Shown: positions 46,803 to 57,250 of the stretch, in pieces | Position numbering within the stretch: position 1 is the first letter of the stretch | Layout of the letters: each line of letters opens with the position of its first letter | DNA from: Calamus simplicifolius | Lineage: Eukaryota > Streptophyta > Magnoliopsida > Arecales > Arecaceae | Assembly (NCBI GenBank): GCA_900491605.1 | Contig: UESW01004010.1 | Span: 891,335-955,334 of the forward strand | Reading direction: 5' to 3' | DNA: 64,000 bases | Made by a program: the position numbers and the translations under genes | Notes under the pieces: model-generated | What the model saw: only the letters and a program-made list of their open reading frames with translations | Database searches by the model: none | Told to the model about the DNA's origin: nothing

Positions 46803-47080
46803 GCTCCCCCTTTGGTTTTGATACAATAAAGTTTTCAAAAATATTCATTTGAGTTTTCTAGAAAGAAAAAAAAATAGAATGTATGAAAGCTTTAAAATCA
46901 GAATTGTATGCTTTTCATTTCTCCCATTCCATTTTTCAAAATAAGTTTTCGAAACATAACATTGAAAGTCAAAATGTGTGTTTTCTATTTCTCCCCCATG
47001 ATTATGAAGTGCATTTATTTCAAAAAAAATTTATAAAAGCTTTTAAAATTAGAATGTATGCTTTCCATTTCTTCCCCTTT
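46803..47080 (-). other. S3 polypurine tracts
   Basis: Minus strand: AAAGGGGGAGC next to the LTR (46803-46813), GGGGGAG at about 46980-46987 and AAAAAGGGGAAG near 47070-47081, the repeated-PPT pattern of Sireviruses. Confidence 0.7.
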
Positions 47081-47419
47081 TTGTCATTAATCAAAAAGAA
47101 GGTGAAAGAGTTTGCATCTATCACTGTATGTCTTTTCTTTAATGGAATGAATAAGTATAACAAGTAATGATAAGCATAAATTTTTTAACATTATGCAGAT
47201 ATTATGAAGTACAGATGAAATTAAACAAATCTTGCAAACCATACAAACCAGTCATTAATAAGTTACAAGCCAATACACACATTGGTCCTCAATAGTAAGC
47301 AGCAGTTATACAATCCATACAAACATAATAAATAAGAAACATAGTTTTAAAACAACATAAGTCCAAATAATAGAAGTAACATAGGCAGGAGCAATATAAG
47401 CAAAAATCTAGAAGCAACA

Positions 47420-47943
47420 TCAGTCTATGACATCAATGTGAGAAGACGAAAAAGATCCACGAGCACGTCTGAAAGGATGAGATGACCTCAAATAAGGGAC
47501 AGGACGTCGAGTGGGGTCTTCAACATTAGGAGACAACTGAGATATAAAAGATTGAATTTCTTGTTGCATATTATGGCACTCAGTAATGAGCCTAGAATAA
47601 CTATCAAGAGCACGCTGGGCCTTGACAGTTTGTAATTTAAAAGAAGACATCTCATTACTTGCAATGCCAGCATTATCCAACAAGGAGTTCACATCCTTTC
47701 TCAGCTTGCCTAACTCGGCAAAGAAATTAGAAATATCCATCATAGTACCATAATTGAAAGCTTTCCTTTAATGATGGTCGCACAGCGTTGTAAATCATAT
47801 AGGCTTAATTTGATTTCACTTAGGGTAGAGAACATTGAAGATATATGGGGAATCATTGTAGTATCAGAAGAACAAGAAGATGAACTATTGATAGATCCAT
47901 CAAGAGAAACAACATCAGAAATCCTATGAACCAAAGTCTCCAT
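47420..47943 (-). pseudogene. S3 env-like C-terminal remnant
   Basis: Two minus-strand frames (47943-47740 and 47743-47420) overlap by four bases. They read as a helical, coiled-coil-like protein: METLVHRISDVVSLDG, IKLSLYDLQRCATIIKG, then MMDISNFFAELGKLRKDVNS and RALDSYSRLITECHNMQQEI, ending Arg-rich. The position, just upstream of Sirevirus PPTs, matches the env-like C-terminus of S1 and S2, but sequence similarity is weak by eye. Confidence 0.5.
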
Positions 47944-47949
47944 ATCATC

Positions 47950-48741
47950 AGGATAAAAAATTTAAACTTAGCAATGGAACTATTTTGTCGCTAAAATCAG
48001 GGTAAAAAAAATTTAAACTTAGCGATGAAAATTTTTTGTTGCTACAACTAGGGTAAAAAAAATAAAACTTAGTGATGAAAATTTTTTGTCGCTAACGTTA
48101 GTGACAAAAATTTTTCGTCACCAAAATCAGGATTAAAAAAAATTTAAACTTAGTGACGAAAATATTTCATCGCTAAAAAATTAGGGTTAAAAAATTAAAC
48201 TTAGTGATGAAATATTTTCGTTGCTAAAATCAGGGTAAAAAAATTAAACTTTGCGATGAAAAACTTTTGTTGCTAAAACTAGGGTAAAAAAAATAAAACA
48301 TAGTGATGAAAATTTTTATCACTAATCCATCGCTAACATTAGTGACGAAAATTTTTCATCGCTAAAATCAGGATAAAAAAATTAAACTTAGCGACAGAAA
48401 TATTTCGTTGCTAAAATCAAGATAAAAAAAATTAAACTTAGCGATGGGGTAAAAAAAATTAAACTTAGCAATGAAAATTTTTCATCGCTAAAACCAGGGT
48501 AAAAAAAAGAAACTTAGTGATGAAAAATTTTTGTCGCTAATCCGTCGCTAAAGTTAGTGACAAAAATTTTTCTCACTAATTTGATGCTAAAATTTTTTGT
48601 TAGCAATGGAAACTGTCTGTCACTAAAATAATAATTTTTTATTATTTGTACTCATTGATTCATCGATGATCCAAAGCTATTTGCTACGATGTAGATCCAT
48701 TGCTAAATTTCATCGTTATTTCGCTCTTTTTGCTTGTAGTA
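47950..48741. repeat. CACTA subterminal repeat array and terminus
   Basis: About ten degenerate units of 50-60 bp built around palindromes such as TTAGCGATGAAAA and TTTTTCGTCGCTAA. This is the pattern of CACTA subterminal repeats that bind transposase accessory protein. The right end reads GCTTGTAGTA, i.e. TACTACAAGC on the minus strand, one base from the canonical CACTACAAG terminus. Confidence 0.75.
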
Positions 48742-49591
48742 TAACAATAATGCATGTCAAATAATAAATCTATCTTTGGATCAATTTATTACTCATATGT
48801 AAATCCTTATAATTGTTACGTATTACCATCACAATATGTGTAGTTCGGTCAAGCATTAACCTTTCTTTGGATCGACTAATACCCGCATGAAATATACACA
48901 TACATAACATCCAACATCCTTCATGAACCATCTACACAAAAGAGATTAGTTTTTGTGATATCTTGTTTAAATTAGTTTAATTTAGAATGATGGATAAATT
49001 TATTATGCATAAAAATATTATTAATTGAAATTTGATTAAAATTTCTATATAAATTGATTCTAATCTATATTAAAAATAAAATTTATTTGTTTCAAACTAC
49101 CTTTATATCAGAAAAAATAATTTAGGCTAATGAATAAGGTGCTAGAATCCTGCTTCGATTCTCTGCACCAGCAATTTATGCCTTTTTTTTTTTTTTTTTA
49201 ATGTACTACGCCACACTAGTGGCAGCGGTAAACGGGAACTCCACGCAATAGCCACACCAGCGGCTATATTTCAGTGGAATACGCCAGATTTCAGCGGCTA
49301 AAAACCTCCTGGGAAGATGGGAAGGTTTTCCTAGAAAAAATCCTAGCGGACAGCCTAGGAAAAGTTTTCTTAATGCATGCCTCATTTTTTCTAATTGCAT
49401 TAAAAAAAAAAAGGCAACGCGTTTAGAAAAATTTTTAGTGAAAAAAAAAAATCCAATGAATTGAACATATTGCCAATGAATTCCTGACAAAAAATGACAA
49501 TGCGTGAAAAATACGTTTTTCTTTATTTAGTTTACGGTCTGAATCCAAGAAAAATCAAACTAAATTTGTTCTTAATGATTCAACATGAATA
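48742..49591. other. AT-rich intergenic DNA
   Basis: No coding content recognised. A T-run lies at about 49183-49199 and a 94-codon minus-strand ORF at 49206-49490 has no known motif. Confidence 0.6.
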
Positions 49592-49593
49592 GA

Positions 49594-49608
49594 GGCTTTG
49601 ATACAAAT
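49594..49608 (-). other. Primer-binding site of the small copia LTR
   Basis: Minus strand reads AATTTGTATCAAAGCC just past the LTR end, a decayed form of TTGGTATCAGAGCC. Confidence 0.55.
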
Positions 49609-49611
49609 TAT

Positions 49612-50088
49612 TGGAAATTAAACCTAAACCTTTGATGAAAACCATTACTAGGAAGCCCAAAAATCATTTATGTTCAATCATCAAGAATCAATAAACGACA
49701 ATAAATGAAAGCATATCTGAATCCATATTGCTTGATTGCTTTCTAGAGTTATGCGGTTAGCTTTCTAGATCAGCACGTTCTTCCAAAGAATCCTTTAGAT
49801 TTTTCTTTAGGGTTTTCTTTCTGATGATGATGGAGTTCAGAGAGACCATAACCACTATATATATAGATAACTTCATCATTATCTTTTAGTATTTTTATTT
49901 TAGCCCATCATAAAAATAGAAATAACTCCTTATGTCTTTACACATTAAAGGCCCACACTCTATTAGATACAATAAAACTCAAATCATTGAAACTTTAGCA
50001 GATCACTTTTAATTGGGCTTAATCATTTTGATAGTCCATAATACAATTATTTCACACATAAGTCCAATATTAGATTAATGATCCAACA
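49612..50088 (-). repeat. Ty1/copia 5' LTR (477 bp), rest of element missing
   Basis: Minus strand begins TGTTGGATCATTAATC and ends AATTTCCA, followed by a decayed primer site. The minus-strand TATA run CTATATATATAG is at about 49855-49867. Only about 100 bp of possible internal sequence follows and no coding domain is seen, so the element is truncated. Confidence 0.7.
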
Positions 50089-50359
50089 GGTCCAATCGAA
50101 TATAAAGTTGGCAGCGGCATGGACTGAGGTATACCAACTGTGGCTATACTAATAGCTATAGAAAGAATGCAGACAAGAATCCATATATTTTTACTCCCTC
50201 ACCAAACCACTATTATGTAGGAAAGCATTACATTTTATAGAAAACAGAAAGAGCACGATCGACATTAAATGTTGCTCTATGAATTAATACCTTTAAGGCT
50301 CCAACTATAAAAAGGAGGCAAAGGGTCTTGAACAGAGGAGATAGAGCTAGAGAATTTTA

Positions 50360-50671
50360 GGTAGTGTTTGATAGAAAAAATATATCCATGATAAGTGTAC
50401 GGGATAGAGTTTACCCTCTGGCTATCCCATTGATCATATCAAATGCAAAAAGGTAAATCCATAGGATAACTTTTTTTTTACTTATATTTGGAGGGATAAC
50501 CAGCTATTCTTGCATTTTCTAGGGAATAAATTAAGGGGATAACCCATGGTTAACCATGGATTATCCCTTTGGTTAACTTTATTCCCAGCTATCCCTTATA
50601 GTTATGGCTTTTGGAAATAAGAGGGGATATCCCTTGGATATCCTCTCTTATTCCCTATTTCAAACACTACC
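50360..50671. mobile_element. Tourist-like MITE copy 1
   Basis: 312 bp with terminal inverted repeats GGTAGTGTTTGA / TCAAACACTACC and flanking TTA on both sides (50357-50359 and 50672-50674), the PIF/Harbinger-type 3-bp duplication. Non-coding, with an internal CCATGGTTAACCATGG palindrome. Confidence 0.88.
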
Positions 50672-50674
50672 TTA

Positions 50675-51019
50675 GGTAGCGTTTGATAGAAAAATATTAT
50701 CCATGGATAAGTGTACGTGATAGAATTTATTCACTGGTTATCCTTAGGGATATCCTTTTGCTATCCCATTGATTCTATCAAATGCAAAAAAAGTAAATTC
50801 ATAGGATAACTTTTTTTACTCTTAATTGGAGGGATAACCAGCTATTCCTGCATTTTCTAGGGAATAAATTGAGGGATATCCCATGGTTAACCATGGATTA
50901 TCTCTTTGGTTAACTTTATTCCCAGCTATCCCTTATAGTTATGGCTTTTGGGGATAAGAGAGGATATCCTCAGGATATCCTCAGGATAACCCCTCTTATC
51001 CCCTATTTCAAACACTACC
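50675..51019. mobile_element. Tourist-like MITE copy 2
   Basis: 345 bp, the same family as copy 1 in the same orientation, TIRs GGTAGCGTTTGA / TCAAACACTACC. It shares the middle TTA with copy 1 and is followed by another TTA (51020-51022). Confidence 0.88.
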
Positions 51020-51022
51020 TTA

Positions 51023-52389
51023 GAGTTTTTCAACGGAAGAGGATATGAAGAATAGAGGCGAGAGCTGCGTGTCCATCAATTGCTTCTAATGAAAAACATA
51101 AATTTTCTTAGTTTTCTTTTTGCTTTTAATATGAACTAATTTTTTTTCTAAAGCATTGATTTAACCTATCAATGAACACACAATTTATTTTATTAGTTAT
51201 TTTATTTTTAATATTTTCATGATTGAGTGTTTAATTCTTATGATTAATGTTTATCATTTATTGTTTGATTAATTGAATTACAATGAGACCTAAAGGTGAT
51301 TTGTTATTTCTTATGATTAATTCTTACAATTTATTATTTTTGTTGTTTTAAATTTAGAATTAAACACCATTAGTTAAGCAAAAGTAAAGATACATGATTA
51401 ATATGATTTATGAAAAATTTAAAGTGGAATCTCTAATTAATTAAATTTATATAGGAACAATATAGAACCATCCACCGCACATGGTGGAAGGATAACAGAA
51501 GTGCGATGGATTCGGAATGGTGTCACTTGGACTGTGGGAATTGGGGAAGCCTTTGTGCTGTATATAAGGAATAATTCATGATCTACGACGTTAATCGCGT
51601 GCAAGAACGGAGCGATACGCCCATATGTCCGTACAAAGGAAGGAAAAGAGAGTTAAAAAGATAAAGATGGCATCCATACAATGACAATAGCTAGACTAGA
51701 ATTCTTTCAATAAATTCCGTTTTTTTCTCTTGAGTAAACAACACTAATAAATTCATACATTAATATAAATTATATGTTTTAATGCAATCACAATAGTTCA
51801 ACATTTTTGAATGATCAGAAACCAAACTTTAAGTGCATTTTGAATTTCATAAGATCAGTCCACCTTAATCTTTTTTATGAACAGAATGTGCTATTGTCTT
51901 GGCTCATCTTGTTATTTTAAACAGAGATGCCTCAAGACTCAATCGAAAAATAAGACCACGCTGATCTTTTTTATCAAACTGCTATAGCTTTGGCTCAGCT
52001 TGATACTTTAAGCAGGGATGCCTTGAGATAAATCGATTTGAGATGTTGAGATAATGATGATAGCCTATACCATTACCAACTTAATGTCTTGTAGGGATTT
52101 GAACCGGACGAATGTCAGAACTAGTCAACAAAGAGGAGGAAAAAAGGTTGAGATGTTGCAAGCCACCTAAGTTTAGCATCCTACAACGACGAAAGCAATA
52201 AAGGCCATCTCCTCTCATACAAACATGAAGTCATGCGCCATCTAGAATTAGTGTGGTCAGACTGTTTGATATAGCTTTATTTCATCAGGTCTTCTCCATT
52301 TTTTCTTCGAATCATGAATGCCATCTTTATCTGTTTACCTCTCTGTATATAAAGAATAAAATCATAAGCTCCAATTTTACATTTGTACG
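51023..52389. other. AT-rich intergenic DNA with a diverged local duplication
   Basis: No gene recognised. About 51870-51960 and 51965-52040 are diverged copies of each other (TTGGCTCA-CTTGTTATTTTAA against TTGGCTCAGCTTGATACTTTAA, then GGGATGCCT). A minus-strand RNA polymerase III B-box-like GGTTCAAATCC lies at about 52096-52106. Confidence 0.6.
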
Positions 52390-52549
52390 TGATGAGGGAT
52401 AAAATTGCCATTGCATTATCGACCGCCCACATCGATAATTGGGTCATGCCCAATCCAAATACCCTACCAGCCAGCTGGCATAACAGCCAAGCGACGAAGC
52501 CAAATCGCCTTTGACAAAGTCGGATCGCCCCGACAACCAGAACCATCCT

Positions 52550-52730
52550 CATACCTCGGCCATCTGAGCCGACCGTACCTCGGTAACCCGAGCTATCCCC
52601 ATACCTCGGCCATCTAAGTCGACCATACCTCGATAACCCGAGCTATCCTCATACCTCGGCCATCTGAGCCGACCGTACCTCGGTAACCCAAGCTATCCTC
52701 ATACCTCGGCCATCCGAGCTGAGCCATTCT
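52550..52730. repeat. 50-bp tandem repeat in TAT-B U3
   Basis: Units begin ATACCTCGGCC at 52550, 52601, 52651 and 52701. Each carries CTCGGTAACCCGAG and CGGCCATCTGAGCCG inverted repeats, upstream of the TATA box. Confidence 0.92.
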
Positions 52731-53066
52731 ACACCTTGGAAAACCAGATTATTCCTTGTTCTAGCCGAACCAAGGCATTCAAAATACCTCTGCAGAATTC
52801 GGCACGGGAGAGTTCGAATTCACTATAACTGAATAAGATTCCAAGCAGGGAATCATACCCAGAAGTAGCCTAGGACCCACAAGAGTGGTCTAGAACCTAC
52901 GTAATCACCGAATCTCAAGGCATCACCAGTTTTTCCAGCAGTCGATCCTCTAACTGACAAGATGCGGACCCTACTGGCCTCATAACAAACTTGATTTGGA
53001 TCCGTTTCGAATCCTAACAGCTTTCAGACCCCATTCGAGGCACATCCAAGGAATTAGGTGATCGTC

Positions 53067-53074
53067 TATAAATA
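53067..53074 (+). promoter_or_regulatory. TATA box of TAT-B LTR
   Basis: TATAAATA in the LTR, about 340 bp upstream of the leader, with the repeat array upstream. Confidence 0.7.
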
Positions 53075-53409
53075 CCACAGCCCTCCAATCTCTTAGGTAC
53101 GCAACTTTTACACACACAATTACTCATACTCATACTCATTCACGGGCTCGGAGATTCCATTGAAGCTCCCCTTGAGCTTAGAGCTTAGGAAAGAGCGCCC
53201 GCCTAAGGGGAACTCTTCTGTGAGAGTCTTCTCCTCACCTCTGCTTGCTGTGAATATCCACTAATTTGGGCGTCAGAGGGTCCTCCGCAGAGGGCAACCC
53301 CCATAGCACCCTCTACGTGCGAACTGTCTTGTAGGTTCCGCCCGAGGCGACAAGACCGACGTCCGGATCAGGAGCCAGAAGCGCATCCGAGTCGAAGAAC
53401 GGATTTTCA

Positions 53410-53445
53410 TAGCAACAGATTGACGCTAGAGGAAGGGCCCCAAGT
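53410..53445 (+). other. TAT-B leader start and probable primer-binding region
   Basis: AGCAACAGATTGACGCTAGA followed by GGAAGGGCCCC, aligned with the TAT-A leader at 40785-40822. The tRNA partner is not clear. Confidence 0.55.
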
Positions 53446-54960
53446 CCCATAAACTTGTGATCCAGGAGACAAGACTCAAAAAAATCAGAAGAAGCATCCT
53501 CTAATAGCCAATCGGAAAAGAGCTACGTCTGAAGCTCAAGATCAGGCCGCCTCTCAAAGGCTTGATCCGATTAGCGGTGCGGTACCTCCATCGCCACCGC
53601 CAGCTGAAACCCCTTCACCACCTGCAACGGTGGTAATGTTGGACCAGTTCGCCATTCTAGTCCAGTAGGTTCAGGCATTGACCCAGTTGGTCCAGAGACT
53701 CCAGCGACTCCTGGCCATGCCGTCCCTGCTCCTCAGCTTCACGAAGAGGTCGCTGCTCCTGCTCTGCCAATAATTTCTTCCTCTAATTTGCCAGAAGTAG
53801 CGGATTATCATCGCCAGCCCGCAAAGGCAAAACCAGCACCGCAGCGAGCTGGAGGGAAGAGCCCGCTCAGATCTAGGCGGGTTCATTCCCCTTCTTCGGT
53901 GTCTTCCCAAAGATCGACGCCGTTGCCACCTTCCCATCACCCGATCCCTTTTACCACTCTGGATGAGGGGATTAGGCAGCAGATGCAGGAGATGCAGCAA
54001 GAATGACGTGGGAGTTAGATGCCGCTAGGCAAGCCCCTCCGCCTCAACCGAAAGCAGAGCAGGGCATCTCCTTCTCCGAGAGGATCATGAGGGAAGTGAT
54101 TCCTCCTCATGTTAAACTCCCAACCATCGAGCCATAACATGGATCCATCGATCTTGATGACCATCTCAGCAGCTTCAGATCTATCATGATGTTCCACGGA
54201 GCATCGGATGCGATCCTATGCAGAGCCTTCCCCTCCACCCTAAGGGGATCTGCTCGAACCTGGTTCAACAGCTTGAAGCCAGGTTCCATTAATTCTTTTG
54301 ATGAGCTGAGCTGTTTGCTTATCAGCCAGTTCATCAGCAGCCATTGCTAGTGATGGAGATCTGATTCCCTCTCCAAGGTCAAGCAGAGAGAGGGGGAATC
54401 ACTGAAGAATTACCTCGGCCGCTTCAACATGGCCCTTTTAGAAGTCAACCATCTCAACCACGAGGTGGCCATGTCTGCCCTGGCCGAAGGAGTGTCCAAG
54501 GAGGGAGACTTCTACTTGGACCTAGAGGTTAATTACCCAAAGAGCCTTTCAGACATGATGTCCCTAGCGAACAAGTACGCTAGGGTTGAAGAATCAAGGA
54601 GATCAGCTCGGGCCGAGCAGCTGATGAAGAAGGAGGCAAGGGCTCGAACAAGCAACAAGCCCACCGCCGCCCTAGCCCGCTTCGCCACCATAGAGCTCCT
54701 CCACCGCCGCCTCGAGACCGAATCTGGAGTCCAGCCTGAAGGTTCAACCGCTACACTCCCCTTACCGTGCCAAGAGCACAGATCCTGATGGAGATTGAGC
54801 AGCAAATTCTCCTGCCACCCTCTCTTCGAGGCAATGCAACTCGGAGGGACCCTACCAAGTACTGCCACTTTCATCGGGACTACAGGCATTATACTGAAGA
54901 CTGCTGGCAGCTAAAGAACAAGATCGAGTGATTGATTTAGTGGGGTAGGCTGGACCGGTT
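53446..54960 (+). pseudogene. TAT-B gag
   Basis: The N-terminus is in broken frames with LDQFAILVQ, an amber codon at 53666-53668, and VQALTQLVQRLQ. The capsid-like region reads IDLDDHLSSFRSIMMFHGAS and FPSTLRGSARTWFNSLKPGS (about 54145-54290), then KVKQREGESLKNYLGRFNMA and the open block 54429-54788 (HEVAMSALAEGVSKEGDFYL, ANKYARVEESRRS). A CHFHRDYRHYTEDCWQLKNK motif at about 54861-54920 is the gag zinc-binding variant, with Arg in place of the usual Gly. Stops occur at about 54003, 54346 and 54928. Confidence 0.88.
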
Positions 54961-55079
54961 CAGGGGTCCCCCTGAGCCAAACAATGAGGAGAATCGCCAA
55001 CCCGAGCCTCGCCAGCTTCCTCCACCGAATCCTCCTGTCCTTAGCAATGTCAATGTGATAACGACGGCCGGATCCCCAT

Positions 55080-55740
55080 TCTCTTGGCCGGGCAAGGAGG
55101 AAAATTCACCAAAGAAGGCTCGAATCAATGAGCTCACTTTCTCTGATGAAGACCTTGGAGAGGTATAGTACCCCCACGATGATGCTTTGGTTGTATCTTT
55201 AAATATGAACAATTATGATGTACACCAAATCTTGGTTGATAGTGGAAGCTCTGTTAATGTTCTGTATTTTGATGCCTTTGTGATATTAAAATTCCGAATA
55301 GAAAGCCTTCGACTGGTGGAGTCCACCCTAGTAGGCTTCACAGGTGACTCCATAATTCCTAAAGGAGTCATCACTCTGTCAGTCCAAGACGGCACCTAGC
55401 CCCGTGTGGCTACTGTGCTCATGGATTTCCTCATGACCAAGCTCAGGTCTCCTTACAATGCCATCCTCGGTAGACCAAGGCAAATATCTCTCAAAGCCAT
55501 CATTTTCATTCCCCATCTCACCATGAAGTTCCCCACCGAATGGGGAGTGGGGGTTGTTCGAGGAAGTCAGATCATAGCTCGGTATTGCTTTATTGCCGAC
55601 CTTCAATCCAGAAAGCCCAAGGTGGATGAGCTGGTGCTCGAGAAGATCTCACCGAGCAACGAGGAGAGCTGGCTAAAGAACTGGAGGAGGTACCACTTGA
55701 CGAGGCTCGGCCCGACCAAACTATAAAGGTTGGGTCACAG
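55080..55740 (+). pseudogene. TAT-B aspartic protease
   Basis: VSLNMNNYDVHQILVDSGSS (about 55194-55253) contains the intact D-S-G active site. It is followed by LVGFTGDSIIPKGVITLSVQ, an amber stop at 55397-55399, then VLMDFLMTKLRSPYNAILGR and KAIIFIPHLTMKFPTEWGVG. Apart from the stops it reads in one frame to about 55690. Confidence 0.88.
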
Positions 55741-56580
55741 TTGGAAGGAAAGCTTCGGCAAGAATTAATCGAATTCCTTCGAAGGAATGCTGATGTCTTC
55801 GCCTGGTCTGCATCGGATATGCCCGGAATCAGCCCAGATGTCCTGGTCCACCGTCTCAGCATGGATGAGATATTCAGACCCATTAAGTAGAAGAAAAGGA
55901 GCTTCACCCCTGAGCGCCAAAAAGCCATCGAAGAAGAGGTAGATAAACTCATCAAAGCCAAGTTTATCCGGGAGGTTAGCTACCCCGACTGGCTGGCAAA
56001 TGTGGTCATGATGAAAAAGTCGAATAGCAAATGGAGGATCTGCATTGACTTCACAGACCTCAACAAGGCCTTTCTAAAAGATAGCTTCCTTCTTCCGCAG
56101 ATCGACCAACTCGTGGATTCAACTTCAGGGCATCAAATTCTGACTTTTATGGATGCCTATTTGGGCTACAACCAGATCCAAATGGCACCCGAAGACGATG
56201 AGAAAACCACCTTCATCATCGACCAAGGTATCTATTGCTACCGAGTTATGCCCTTTGGTTTGAAAATGCAGGTGCCACCTACCAAAGGCTAGTCAACAAA
56301 GTCTTCAAGGAACAAATTGATCAAAACATGGAGGTGTATATTGATGATATGCTGGTGGAAAGCAAGGAGGCATCCCAGCACGTCAAGGATCTTGCGGAGA
56401 GCTTTGCTACACTTTGAAAGTATCAAATGAAGGTCAACCCCACCAAATGCGCCTTCGGGGTCAATTCCGGGAAATTCCTCGGCTTCATGGTTTCTCAACG
56501 AGGCATCGAGGCAAACCCTAAGAAGATCCAAGCCCTGCAACAAATGGCCCCGCCTGGGTCGGTCAAGGACGTGCAATGCC
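55741..56580 (+). pseudogene. TAT-B reverse transcriptase
   Basis: RRNADVFAWSASDMPGISPD, the stop at 55888-55890, then RQKAIEEEVDKLIKAKFIRE, WRICIDFTDLNKAFLKDSFL, YNQIQMAPEDDEKTTFIIDQ, YRVMPFGLK, and after a frameshift near 56265 the catalytic MEVYIDDMLVES (56329-56364). Another stop lies at 56415-56417. The catalytic YIDD is intact. Confidence 0.93.
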
Positions 56581-57250
56581 TCACTGGAAAAGTGGCAGCC
56601 CTCAGTCGCTTCATTGCTCGATCGGTCGAAAAATGCCTTCCCTTCTTCAAAGTGCTTCGGTCGGCCAAAAACTTTCAGTGGACCCCAGATTGCCAGAAGT
56701 CCTTCGATGACCTTAAGAAATACCTCGGCTCACCACCTCTCCTCAGCAGCCCAATGCCAAGGGAAGTGTTGAATCTATACCTGGCGGTCTCTGAAGATGC
56801 TGTTGGCTCGGTGCTAATTAGAGAGGAGAACAATGAAGCAGAGTACGAAGCCTTGCTCTTTGGACTCCGAATCTCCCATGAGCTTAAAGTCAAAAAGCTG
56901 ATTGCCTACATCGACTCCCAATTGGTGGCTGGCCAAGTGCAGGGAGAATTCGAGGCTCGAGAGCTGAGTATGATTCGGTATCTCCAAAGGGTGCACGATT
57001 TATCCTCCTGTTTCGATGAATTTAAAATTGTCCATATCCCAAGGACTGAAAACACGTGCGCCAACCTTCTGTCCTGCCTGGCAACTACGAAGTCAATGGA
57101 TCTCGAGCGAAGATTCCACTTGGAAGTCCTGGAGAAGCCTAGCATCGCCGATACTAATCGAATGATGCAGATTGACACTGAACCATCCTGGATGGACCCC
57201 CTACACCAGTATCTCAAAGAAGGGTTGCTGCCCACTGATAAAAGGAAGTA
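56581..57250 (+). pseudogene. TAT-B RNase H region with internal deletion
   Basis: The RT thumb (FQWTPDCQKSFDDLKKYLGS, LYLAVSEDAVGSVLIREE) runs straight, in frame, into the second half of the archaeal-type RNase H (NNEAEYEALLFGLRISHELK, AYIDSQLVAGQVQGEFEARE). Compared with TAT-A (34490 down to 33991) about 165 codons are missing at 56828/56829: the gypsy RNase H, the connection and the first catalytic HVDG-like strand. The whole stretch from 56427 to 57251 is one open frame in spite of this. Confidence 0.9.

Larger units (their letters stand above)
44615..47949 (-). mobile_element. 5'-truncated Sirevirus-like element S3
   Basis: Minus-strand 3' end of a copia element: 3' LTR (44615-46800), G-run tracts, and an env-like remnant (47420-47943), then abrupt change to CACTA repeats near 47950. 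The LTR end (rc of 44615 onward) shares CTCTTGGGTTGCTA with S2, and it also shares a block matching CCTACATC...GTGGTTC of the S2 LTR. Sequence left of 44615 has no primer site, confirming this is the 3' LTR outer end. Confidence 0.8.
52390..53409 (+). repeat. TAT-B 5' LTR (probable limits)
   Basis: From TGATGAGGG to GGATTTTCA. The right end is supported by the leader AGCAACAGATTGACGC directly after it; the left end is chosen as the TG nearest the compositional change. It holds a 50-bp tandem repeat in U3 and a TATA box at 53067-53074. Confidence 0.6.

Noticed and set aside
46560..47167. Plus-strand ORFs of 70 and 94 codons
   Set aside because: Phe/Lys-rich translations of AT-rich S3 3' UTR and LTR sequence; no motif.
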